Positions 1-5,952 of a DNA stretch of 8,268 nucleotides are shown in pieces. Source of the DNA: DUOJ01 sp041676265. Its GTDB lineage: Bacteria > Spirochaetota > Spirochaetia > Sphaerochaetales > Sphaerochaetaceae. The stretch lies in NCBI GenBank assembly GCA_041676265.1, contig JBAYSE010000073.1, positions 1-8,268 on the forward strand, written 5' to 3'. How positions within the stretch are numbered: the first letter of the stretch is position 1; each line of letters starts with the position of its first letter. Made by a program: the position numbers and the translations under genes. The notes under the pieces were generated by a model that saw nothing but the letters and a program-made list of their open reading frames with translations, was not told the DNA's origin and did not search any database.

Positions 1-159
1 ACCGAGAACTACCCTCTCTTGTTCTGCACGGTCTTTCTTTTGGAGGGCTCGGGTCCAACCGATTATTGCCACTGTAATGAGGAGCATAAGTACTCCTAAA
101 ATCACAGTTTTTAAAATTTTCCAGATTGGTTGGCGTAGCCACCTTCTGTCTCTCTCCAA
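1..159 (-). CDS. Partial gene: small membrane-anchored protein of unknown function, N-terminal part
   Basis: An open frame of 53 codons starts with TTG at 159 and runs off the left edge without a stop. A GGAGG ribosome binding site at 166-170 lies exactly 6 bases before the TTG, which is what decides this start. The peptide has a basic N-terminus (MERDRRWLRQ), then a hydrophobic stretch of about residues 18-34 (VILGVLMLLITVAIIG), then a charged, Gln/Arg/Lys-rich tail (RALQKKDRAEQERV). This is the layout of a single-pass inner-membrane anchor with the N-terminus inside and the rest outside, possibly followed by a coiled coil. There is no lipobox cysteine and no clear signal peptidase site. The start lies 37 bases downstream of the MATE stop codon on the same strand, so the two are probably cotranscribed. 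The family is not recognisable from this fragment. Confidence 0.66.
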   Translation of the reverse strand, partial: MERDRRWLRQPIWKILKTVILGVLMLLITVAIIGWTRALQKKDRAEQERVVLG

Positions 160-165
160 CGCTCT

Positions 166-170
166 CCTCC
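166..170 (-). promoter_or_regulatory. Ribosome binding site that fixes a TTG start
   Basis: Read on the minus strand, a full GGAGG lies 6 bases before the TTG codon at 159. No ATG or GTG with comparable support exists nearby in that frame. This site is the main reason for calling the partial gene. Confidence 0.6.
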
Positions 171-196
171 GTTAAAGACAAGTTTACCTATTTTTG

Positions 197-1555
197 TTAT
201 TTGTGTACATCCAATTCTAGGGTAACCTTCCACGAACCCCTCTTGTAAAGGATGAGGGACCACACGGTCACCACGACATTACTGGTGAGCATGCCAATCC
301 ACACCCCAGTTGTCCCCATCTTAAAGACTAAGGGGAGGAGGTAGCTAAGGGGGACCCTTAATCCCCAGAGCCTAAATACGTTTAAAAGCATAATAGCGCG
401 GGTACGACCACCCCCTTGAAACGCCCCTAAAGCTACGGTGTAGAGGCTGAAAAAGAGGACTGAAATGGTAGTGTACTTAAACATCTCCAACCCGTAGTGG
501 ACCACTTCATAATCGTTAACGAAGAAGAGGATGATATAGCGGCCATAGATGAGCACCAGAATCATACCGAACGTTATAAAAACCCCTATTAGCCAGAGGC
601 CCACGTTTACTACCTTTTCTGCCTCCTTCTCTTGCTGTTCGCCTAATTTGTTGCCCACCATGATGGCAACCCCTTGGCTAATGCCTTGCCCGGGCATATT
701 GAAAATTGACTGCACCCGGTTGCCTACCCCAAAAGCGGCGATTACTGCCGGACCGAAGGAGTTTACCACTCCCTGAATAACCGCAAAGCCCAGCGAAGAG
801 AGGGATTGTCCAATAGCGGCCGGTAACCCAATTTTACTCATCAAAATCAGTGTCGGTCTGTGGGGCTTAAAGAGTGAGGGGCGAACCTTGACCCCTTTGG
901 AGCCTTTAAAGAGGATATAGAAGGAGAGCAAACAACTCACAAAACGGGCTAAAAGGGTGGCCCAAGCAGCCCCGGCAACCTCCAGTTTAAAGACAAAAAT
1001 AAAGATAGGGTCGAGGATTACATTTAAAATAACGGCGACTAATTGGATATAGAGGGGGGTCAGTGAATCGCCTACCCCCTGCAGAATCCCCCTCAAAATG
1101 AGATCCCCGAAAAGGAGGGGCATCGCTAAGAAAGTGATTGTCATGTACTGGTAGGTGTAGTGGTAGGTTAACCCACTGGGCACTTGCATTAGGGTTAATA
1201 GTGGGTGGGCTAAAGTGATGCCCACAATAAGGACGAAAAGGGACATAATGGTGTTAACAACGAAGACCTGGGAAGAGAGGAAATCGAGGCGCTGCCGGTT
1301 CTCTTTATCGGCTCCATAGGATTGGCTCAGCATCGTTGTTCCGGCTACAGTGAAAGCTGTTCCAAACACGATAATGAAGTTGCTAATATTAAAAACAATC
1401 GAGGGGGCACTAATGGCCTCCTTGCCTAACTTCCCCAAGAAATAGGCATCAACCATATTGTACATCGTCTGTAAAAGGTTAGAGGCCATTATGGGTAAAG
1501 AGAGCGTTAAAAGCTCTTTCAGTAAAGGGGTTTTACGCATTGGATTGTTCATCAT
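197..1555 (-). CDS. MATE-family multidrug/cation antiporter
   Basis: This is an inner-membrane transporter of the MATE family, which exports cationic drugs and metabolites in exchange for Na+ or H+. The protein of 452 residues matches the usual 440-480 and is hydrophobic throughout, with a pattern of about twelve membrane segments in two homologous halves. Numbered from the chosen start, TM1 contains P21 and D36, the aspartate used in ion coupling in NorM-type members. Family signatures are the LQGxGDxxxP stretch leading to NxxLDP at about 158-182, GNKLGE at about 301-306 (start of the second half) and AFQGGGRTR at about 378-386. The frame stays open to a GTG at 1588, but that codon has no properly spaced ribosome binding site. 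An AAGGAG at 1566-1571 favours ATG 1555 (10-base gap) or GTG 1558 (7-base gap). It is transcribed divergently from glnS. Its substrate cannot be predicted. Confidence 0.95.
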   Translation of the reverse strand: MMNNPMRKTPLLKELLTLSLPIMASNLLQTMYNMVDAYFLGKLGKEAISAPSIVFNISNFIIVFGTAFTVAGTTMLSQSYGADKENRQRLDFLSSQVFVVNTIMSLFVLIVGITLAHPLLTLMQVPSGLTYHYTYQYMTITFLAMPLLFGDLILRGILQGVGDSLTPLYIQLVAVILNVILDPIFIFVFKLEVAGAAWATLLARFVSCLLSFYILFKGSKGVKVRPSLFKPHRPTLILMSKIGLPAAIGQSLSSLGFAVIQGVVNSFGPAVIAAFGVGNRVQSIFNMPGQGISQGVAIMVGNKLGEQQEKEAEKVVNVGLWLIGVFITFGMILVLIYGRYIILFFVNDYEVVHYGLEMFKYTTISVLFFSLYTVALGAFQGGGRTRAIMLLNVFRLWGLRVPLSYLLPLVFKMGTTGVWIGMLTSNVVVTVWSLILYKRGSWKVTLELDVHK

Positions 1556-1565
1556 CACCACCATA

Positions 1566-1571
1566 CTCCTT
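1566..1571 (-). promoter_or_regulatory. Ribosome binding site for the MATE gene
   Basis: AAGGAG on the minus strand lies inside the longest open frame, 11 residues downstream of its GTG at 1588. This suggests that translation begins downstream of it. Candidates are GTG 1561 (4 bases away), GTG 1558 (7 bases) and ATG 1555 (10 bases). ATG 1564 is only one base away and is unlikely. Confidence 0.5.
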
Positions 1572-1617
1572 CTGTGAATTCTTGTCACGCTCCCCGACTC
1601 TTTTTTTCCCCTTCCCT

Positions 1618-1646
1618 TTGCCTAAAGCGGAGCTCTGTGGTAGAAT
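1618..1646 (+). promoter_or_regulatory. Sigma70-type promoter for glnS
   Basis: A -35 element TTGCCT at 1618-1623 is followed by a 17-base spacer and a -10 element TAGAAT at 1641-1646, which matches 5 of 6 consensus bases. A TG one base upstream of the -10 gives an extended -10. The predicted transcript starts near 1653 and leaves a leader of about 38 bases before the glnS ATG. The same -35 hexamer with the same spacer length occurs at 5407-5435. Confidence 0.6.
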
Positions 1647-1662
1647 CGAGCAACTATGACAA

Positions 1663-1677
1663 GCCCCGCTAAGGGGC
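1663..1677 (+). promoter_or_regulatory. Short GC hairpin in the glnS leader, next to the ribosome binding site
   Basis: A perfect inverted repeat, GCCCC-gctaa-GGGGC, forms a 5-base-pair all-GC stem with a 5-base loop. The AAAGGA ribosome binding site (1678-1683) begins at the very next base, 7 bases before the ATG. The hairpin sits in the predicted short leader. No T run follows, so it is not an intrinsic terminator. It could modulate translation or stabilise the 5' end of the messenger, but this is inferred from position only. Confidence 0.4.
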
Positions 1678-1690
1678 AAAGGACAACTTT

Positions 1691-3376
1691 ATGAGCGAGA
1701 AGAGAGAGGAGAAGAGTCTCAATTTCCTAGAGAGGATTATTGAGGACGATTTAGCTAATAACCGTGTTCCCAACAACGAGATAATCACCCGCTTTCCACC
1801 GGAGCCAAATGGGTACCTCCATATCGGCCACATAAAATCGATCTGTATCAACTTTGGTTTGGCTGAAAAATACAAAGGGCGCTGCCACCTCCGTTTTGAT
1901 GACACCAATCCGGAGAAGGAGGAGATGGAGTATATTGAGGCGATTCAAAAAGATATCAAGTGGTTAGGTTTTGACTGGGGTGATTATATCTACCACGCCA
2001 GCGACTACTACGACCAACTCTACGCTATTGCCGTCAATCTAATCAAACAAGGGCTGGCTTACGTCGACTCTCTCACGCCAAAACAGGTTAAAGAGTACCG
2101 AGGGACCCTAACGACACCCGGTAAGAATAGTCCCGACCGCGATCGTCCTATTGCAGAAAACCTCCGCCTCTTTGAAGAGATGCGTGCCGGCCGGCATCCG
2201 GAAGGTAAATACGTGCTGAGGGCTAAAATTGATATGGCTAGTGCCAACTTAAATTTACGCGACCCGGCCCTCTACCGCATTAAATTTGCCCACCACCCGC
2301 GCACCGGCGATAAATGGTGTATCTACCCGATGTACGACTATACTCACCCTATCAGTGATGCTATTGAGGGGATAACCCACTCTATCTGTACCTTAGAATT
2401 TGAAGACCATCGCCCGGCTTATGATTGGGCGACGGGGATTGATGGCATCGACCACACCCCTCATCAGTACGAATTTGCTCGTCTTAATATCAGTTACATG
2501 ATGATGAGCAAACGGCGTCTTTTAAAACTCGTTCAGATGGGGGTTGTGACAGGCTGGGATGACCCTAGAATGCCTACTATTGCCGGTATTCGGCGCCGTG
2601 GTTACAGTCCCGAGGCTCTGCGTGATTTCGTTGAACGCGTTGGAGTGGCGAAAGTTGAGTCCCTTGTCGACCACAGCCTGCTCGAGTTCTGTGCACGCGA
2701 GGATTTGAATAAGAGGGCCAAGAGGGTAATGGCCGTCTTAGACCCCCTCAAGCTCGTCATCACCAATTACCCTGAAGATAAAGAGGAATTCGTGGAAGCT
2801 CGCAACAATCCCGAAGACCCTGCCGGCGGCACCCGAGAGGTCCCCTTCTGCCGTGAACTCTTTATTGAACGCGAGGACTTCATGGAAGAGCCGGTTAAAG
2901 GGTACCACCGCCTCTACCCGGGCAATGAAGTGCGCCTCCTACACGCCTACTATGTTACCTGCACAGATGTTATTAAAGGCGCCAATGGGGAAGTAGTAGA
3001 GGTCCACTGCACCTACGATAGTGAATCGCGAGGGGGAAGAACTGAAGATAAGCGGCGAGTGCGGGGAACCAGCCATTGGGTGAGTGCGCGTCACGCGATT
3101 AAAGGTGAAGTTAGACTCTACGACAAACTCTTCTTAAATGAGGTCCCCGGAGAGGCAACCGGTAACTTTTTAGATGACCTGAACCCCGATTCTTTAATAG
3201 TCATTAAGGAAGCTCTGTTAGAGCCCTCGCTTAAAGACTCTCAGCCCGGTGAATATCTGCAGTTTGTCCGCAACGGTTACTTCATGGCCGATTCAGGCGA
3301 CCATTCCCCTGACAACCCAGTATTCAACCGCAGTGTCACGTTACGGGATTCGTGGAGTAAAAAAATAGGTAAGTAA
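1691..3376 (+). CDS. glnS: Glutaminyl-tRNA synthetase (GlnRS)
   Basis: This cytoplasmic class I aminoacyl-tRNA synthetase charges tRNA-Gln with glutamine using ATP. The protein of 561 residues is close to the 554 of E. coli GlnRS. The Rossmann catalytic domain shows the ATP-binding HIGH signature at H44-H47 within PPEPNGYLHIGH, then LRFDDTNP at 67-74, and the second ATP loop MSKRR at 272-276. The C-terminal beta-barrel anticodon-binding region carries the family motif HWVSA at 462-466, then EPSLKD at 511-516 and a closing PVFNRSVTLRD at 543-553. The start has AAAGGA at 1678-1683, 7 bases upstream. The first 30 residues also fit GlnRS N-termini (NFLERIIEDDL). A dedicated promoter lies upstream, and a hydrolase gene follows after 19 bases. 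GlnRS is distinguished from GluRS by its full-length similarity and its beta-barrel C-terminal half. Confidence 0.98.
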   Translation: MSEKREEKSLNFLERIIEDDLANNRVPNNEIITRFPPEPNGYLHIGHIKSICINFGLAEKYKGRCHLRFDDTNPEKEEMEYIEAIQKDIKWLGFDWGDYIYHASDYYDQLYAIAVNLIKQGLAYVDSLTPKQVKEYRGTLTTPGKNSPDRDRPIAENLRLFEEMRAGRHPEGKYVLRAKIDMASANLNLRDPALYRIKFAHHPRTGDKWCIYPMYDYTHPISDAIEGITHSICTLEFEDHRPAYDWATGIDGIDHTPHQYEFARLNISYMMMSKRRLLKLVQMGVVTGWDDPRMPTIAGIRRRGYSPEALRDFVERVGVAKVESLVDHSLLEFCAREDLNKRAKRVMAVLDPLKLVITNYPEDKEEFVEARNNPEDPAGGTREVPFCRELFIEREDFMEEPVKGYHRLYPGNEVRLLHAYYVTCTDVIKGANGEVVEVHCTYDSESRGGRTEDKRRVRGTSHWVSARHAIKGEVRLYDKLFLNEVPGEATGNFLDDLNPDSLIVIKEALLEPSLKDSQPGEYLQFVRNGYFMADSGDHSPDNPVFNRSVTLRDSWSKKIGK

Positions 3377-3395
3377 ACGGAGGCGCAAGGCTGCT

Positions 3396-4637
3396 ATGGA
3401 AAACTATTTCTTTGATGCCCATATGCACGCGATGAATTTACGGCACCCCAATTTTGTCTCCCTTGTCGACTCGATAGTCGACAACCTTGGAGAGTTTGTC
3501 ACCAGTGGGATTCTCTCCCCCGGCTACCTGCTAACCCCGGCTAATCGAACGCAACAGGGGCTAATTACCCTGATGAACATGTTTAGCCTCTTTGAGCTCT
3601 CTATTGAAGAGATCTTCGCCCTCTTAAATGATGATTTAGCGGGCAAATACCATAGGCGTACAATAACTGTGAAAGGCAAGACGCCCACTAATCTTGTCTA
3701 TCCCCCGCAAAGTTACTTTAGGGAGGGGAAGTTTCATTTTAGAGATAGGGTCTACGATAAGTATGCTTTGATCCCTTTAGTTATGGATTTCTCCCGAGAC
3801 CTAAGGGGTGAGGAAAATTTAGCCTACTACACAAAAGAGCGCGAGAACAAAATAATCTCTTACATTGACGACACTATTAGGGGGATTAAGCAGTACAAAA
3901 AGAGCTATAAAAATGGGATTCTCGAATTTTTCCCCTTTCTAGGAGTTAATCCGACTGTTCACCGCCTTCCATTCATTGAAGAGCTCTTTAGCACCTATTT
4001 AAAAAAATCTTCCCTCTTCAAGGGGGTAAAATTCTACCCGCCTTTGGGCACCGATGTATGGCCTGAAGAGGCCGCAGAACGGGAAAAGGTGGAATACATC
4101 TACACCTTCTGTGTGACCCACAATCTCCCCATAATAACCCACTGTGATGACCAAGGGTTCAGGGGAGTATCACCGAAATTAGCCCAAGATTACACTGCTC
4201 CCAGTCGTTGGAAGCCTGTTTTAGAGCACTACCCCACCCTTAAAGTTGACTTTGCCCACTACGGGCGACAGTACAACCACTCACCACTCAAAGCCCTCCT
4301 CGAGCGCCCCTTTACCAGTGACCCGTGGTTCTCACAAATCATAGAACTTATGGGCCTCTACGATAACGTCTATGCCGACTTCTCATTTAGTGGCGTTGAA
4401 CCCTCTTTCTATGCCGACCTCCACCTCTATTTGGAAAATTTAGAGGACCGCTCTCTAGCCCAAAAGATTGTTGAGCGCTCAATGTTTGGTAGCGACTTCT
4501 CGGTTAACTTAGCCAAGGTCGAGTCCTACCCCAACTACTTGCGAATTTTTGAAGAGAGCCCTTTCAGTGATGAGGAGGTTCACCTTTTCGCCTCAACGAA
4601 TGTGGTTAATTTTTTAGGAGGTAACAGCGCATTTTAG
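3396..4637 (+). CDS. Amidohydrolase family 2-type metal-dependent hydrolase, substrate unknown
   Basis: This is a predicted cytoplasmic TIM-barrel hydrolase of the amidohydrolase superfamily (413 residues, no signal peptide). The metal-site motifs appear in the expected order: DAHMHA with H9 and H11 on strand 1; GVKFYPP with K212, matching the position of the bridging or stabilising residue; ITHCD with H249; FAHYG with H288; and GSDFS with D367 near the C-terminus. Family members hydrolyse or decarboxylate cyclic and aromatic compounds, amides or lactones, and these motifs do not show which. Residues of about 45-175 form a long, poorly recognisable insertion between strand 1 and the rest of the barrel, probably the substrate-specific part. 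The ATG has AAGG 5 bases upstream and a stronger GGAGG 12 bases upstream. The gene lies 19 bases after glnS and probably shares its transcript. Its 3' end overlaps the convergent methyltransferase-like gene by 32 bases. Confidence 0.85.
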   Translation: MENYFFDAHMHAMNLRHPNFVSLVDSIVDNLGEFVTSGILSPGYLLTPANRTQQGLITLMNMFSLFELSIEEIFALLNDDLAGKYHRRTITVKGKTPTNLVYPPQSYFREGKFHFRDRVYDKYALIPLVMDFSRDLRGEENLAYYTKERENKIISYIDDTIRGIKQYKKSYKNGILEFFPFLGVNPTVHRLPFIEELFSTYLKKSSLFKGVKFYPPLGTDVWPEEAAEREKVEYIYTFCVTHNLPIITHCDDQGFRGVSPKLAQDYTAPSRWKPVLEHYPTLKVDFAHYGRQYNHSPLKALLERPFTSDPWFSQIIELMGLYDNVYADFSFSGVEPSFYADLHLYLENLEDRSLAQKIVERSMFGSDFSVNLAKVESYPNYLRIFEESPFSDEEVHLFASTNVVNFLGGNSAF

Positions 4638-5394
4638 AGCGTTTGGCAGAAAAACCGGCACTTAGGAGGGAGCGTGTAATCTCTTGCCCTTGGACGGAAA
4701 GAGGTCTATTGGCGATTATAAGAGCCCTTCCCCCCGCCTTAAGAAGCTTAGCCACCCCCCTGTAATCGAGAAATTCATCCACAACAACAAAATCGTACCT
4801 CTGAGAGGTGTTGAGTGCCTCCTGAGGGCTCAATGGAAGCACATTGTAGAGGGGGCTTTTGAAATTATTGGCTATCAGGTTCTCTTCACAAAGTGAGCGT
4901 AAAGAGGGGTTATCTTCATAACTGGTCACCTTAGCCGCCCCGCCATAGGCACAGCAGACGCTTAACCCGCCCCCTCTAGCGCCAATTATTAGCACCTCCT
5001 GCCCTACAGGGCTGGCTAGGAGTTCTTGACGAATAAGGCTCTGGCTTAGAGGGAGAGCCTGGTTAGCAGCAAAGAGCTCTACAGTATACTCTACAGACCA
5101 CTCCTTAACTTTAACTCTCTTGCCCTTAGCCTCTGAACTAAAGAGCACTTGACTCTCCTCTGTATAGGCCATATTGGCCACAATAGAGCGCACTTGGGCC
5201 TTAATTGAAGCGGGGAGTCTTCCTGCTGTAATAAGTATATAAGGACCCCACAGGTCAACCGTTAGCGGAAGTTGTCCTAAATTGAAGTCATATAGGCGCC
5301 CAATATTACTTTCAGAGTCGCCCCAAAAGTGCCTTAATTTTTGTAGGTTTTGTTTGATGAGCTTACTGAAATCTTTTGCTAAAAAAGTGTCCAT
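4606..5394 (-). CDS. RlmI-like SAM-dependent methyltransferase-fold protein with altered catalytic motifs
   Basis: The 262-residue protein follows the layout of the RlmI/RlmK family of 23S rRNA cytosine methyltransferases but is much shorter than RlmI (about 400). Residues 31-57 (NIGRLYDF, then LPLTVDLWGPYILIT) resemble the linker domain that reads GLPGLxVDRYGDxLVVQ in the family. The stretch at 101-125 sits where RlmI has GQKTGFFLDQR, but here it reads NQALPLSQSLIRQ. The SAM-binding motif I, VLIIGARGGGLSV at 134-146, is followed by GGAAKVTSYE with the acidic E160. Motif IV is DFVVVDEFLD (201-210) where the family has DPPSF, and no CSCS-type catalytic cysteine follows. SAM binding is plausible, but cytosine methylation by the RlmI mechanism is doubtful. 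No N-terminal PUA domain is visible. The ATG lies 15 bases from the nearest AAGG, so the ribosome binding site is weak. Confidence 0.75.
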   Translation of the reverse strand: MDTFLAKDFSKLIKQNLQKLRHFWGDSESNIGRLYDFNLGQLPLTVDLWGPYILITAGRLPASIKAQVRSIVANMAYTEESQVLFSSEAKGKRVKVKEWSVEYTVELFAANQALPLSQSLIRQELLASPVGQEVLIIGARGGGLSVCCAYGGAAKVTSYEDNPSLRSLCEENLIANNFKSPLYNVLPLSPQEALNTSQRYDFVVVDEFLDYRGVAKLLKAGGRALIIANRPLSVQGQEITRSLLSAGFSAKRSKMRCYLLKN

Positions 5395-5406
5395 TATCTA
5401 ATTCAA

Positions 5407-5435
5407 TTGCCTTTCTCCGGCGAAGTATATATGAT
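5407..5435 (+). promoter_or_regulatory. Sigma70-type promoter for the orf161-manB-galE operon
   Basis: TTGCCT at 5407-5412, a 17-base spacer and TATGAT at 5430-5435 (5 of 6 consensus bases) match the arrangement upstream of glnS. The predicted start near 5442 gives a leader of about 25 bases. The element occupies most of the divergent spacer. An AT-rich TATACT on the other strand at 5424-5429 overlaps it and could serve the minus-strand gene, but it lacks a convincing -35. Confidence 0.6.
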
Positions 5436-5466
5436 AAGGGCATGAAAGGATAGAGAAGAGGTTGTA

Positions 5467-5952
5467 ATGGAAGAAGAAGCAAAAAAATTCATTGAAGAGC
5501 TTGAATCTCGCCATGGAGGCAAGGTTGTATACCGAACATTCAGCACTTGGTTTGCCTCAAATCAAGGAGTCATTAGGGAATTTGGAGTCTTTATCTATGA
5601 GATTAACGGAACTTTCTACTTTGAAGACTTTGAGCGCAAACCCTCCCTTTTTGGCTTCTCTTTAAGACCCAGGAAGAACCGGAGCCCCTATATTAAAATG
5701 GAAGGGTCATTCACTGCCGACTCCGTTGAGACTGTTTCGCGTGTTATAAAAAGCCAGGCTAATAGCTGTGCTTTGGGTTACCGTGGACAGGAGACGATTG
5801 CCCCTGCCGGCAAGTTTCAACAAATTTTTGGCTCTCTGGTGACGCGGGTAGTCTTAAAGGATGGTGCTACCTATTTCTTTGAAGTGATCAACCATAAGGA
5901 GTTTAAACAAGCATTGGGGGAGGCTACAAGTGGGGGCATTCAAGGCGTATGA
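5467..5952 (+). CDS. Uncharacterised 161-residue protein, first gene of the sugar-nucleotide operon
   Basis: I do not recognise this family. The protein is soluble in character, with no signal peptide and no membrane segment. It opens with a short charged helix (residues 1-15) and continues with beta-rich, aromatic segments: GVFIYEINGTFYFEDFER at 40-57, a basic/proline stretch around LRPRKNRSPYIK at 66-77, then EGSF at 79-82. It ends with TRVVLKDGATYFFEVINHKEF at about 126-146. The last segment, with strands closed by a helix, resembles a small PH-like or GRAM-like barrel in pattern, but this is inference. The ATG has GAGG at 5458-5461, 5 bases upstream. It is the promoter-proximal gene of the operon, and its 3' end overlaps the manB start by 23 bases, so the two are probably translationally coupled. 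Confidence 0.85.
   Translation: MEEEAKKFIEELESRHGGKVVYRTFSTWFASNQGVIREFGVFIYEINGTFYFEDFERKPSLFGFSLRPRKNRSPYIKMEGSFTADSVETVSRVIKSQANSCALGYRGQETIAPAGKFQQIFGSLVTRVVLKDGATYFFEVINHKEFKQALGEATSGGIQGV
5916..5923 (+). promoter_or_regulatory. Ribosome binding site that fixes the GTG start of manB
   Basis: GGGGGAGG lies 6 bases before the GTG at 5930, inside the last codons of the preceding gene. No upstream ATG offers a better start, and the resulting N-terminus (GAFKAYDIRG) is what the family shows. This supports translational coupling between the two genes. Confidence 0.65.

Noticed and set aside
549..776. A 75-codon plus-strand open frame inside the MATE gene
   Set aside because: It is antisense to a strongly supported transporter, has no ribosome binding site that stands out, and has a low-complexity composition typical of a shadow frame.
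1663..1690. The glnS leader hairpin as an intrinsic terminator or a T-box riboswitch
   Set aside because: No T run follows the stem, and the leader of about 38 bases is far too short for a T-box with specifier and antiterminator.
1589..1690. A minus-strand promoter for the MATE gene
   Set aside because: TTGTCA and TTGCCC look like possible -35 boxes on the minus strand, but no acceptable -10 lies 16-18 bases downstream of either. The real promoter may be weak or differently organised.
1669..2247. Minus-strand open frames of 62-79 codons over the start of glnS
   Set aside because: They lie opposite conserved GlnRS codons including HIGH, and their products show no domain or consistent start signal.
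4684..4896. A 70-codon plus-strand open frame opposite the methyltransferase-like gene
   Set aside because: It is antisense to the conserved SAM-fold region, starts without a good ribosome binding site, and its product looks like a shadow translation.
5424..5452. A full minus-strand promoter for the methyltransferase-like gene
   Set aside because: TATACT is a fair -10, but the sequence at 16-18 bases upstream (around TATCCT) does not resemble a -35. I therefore mention it only as overlapping sequence.
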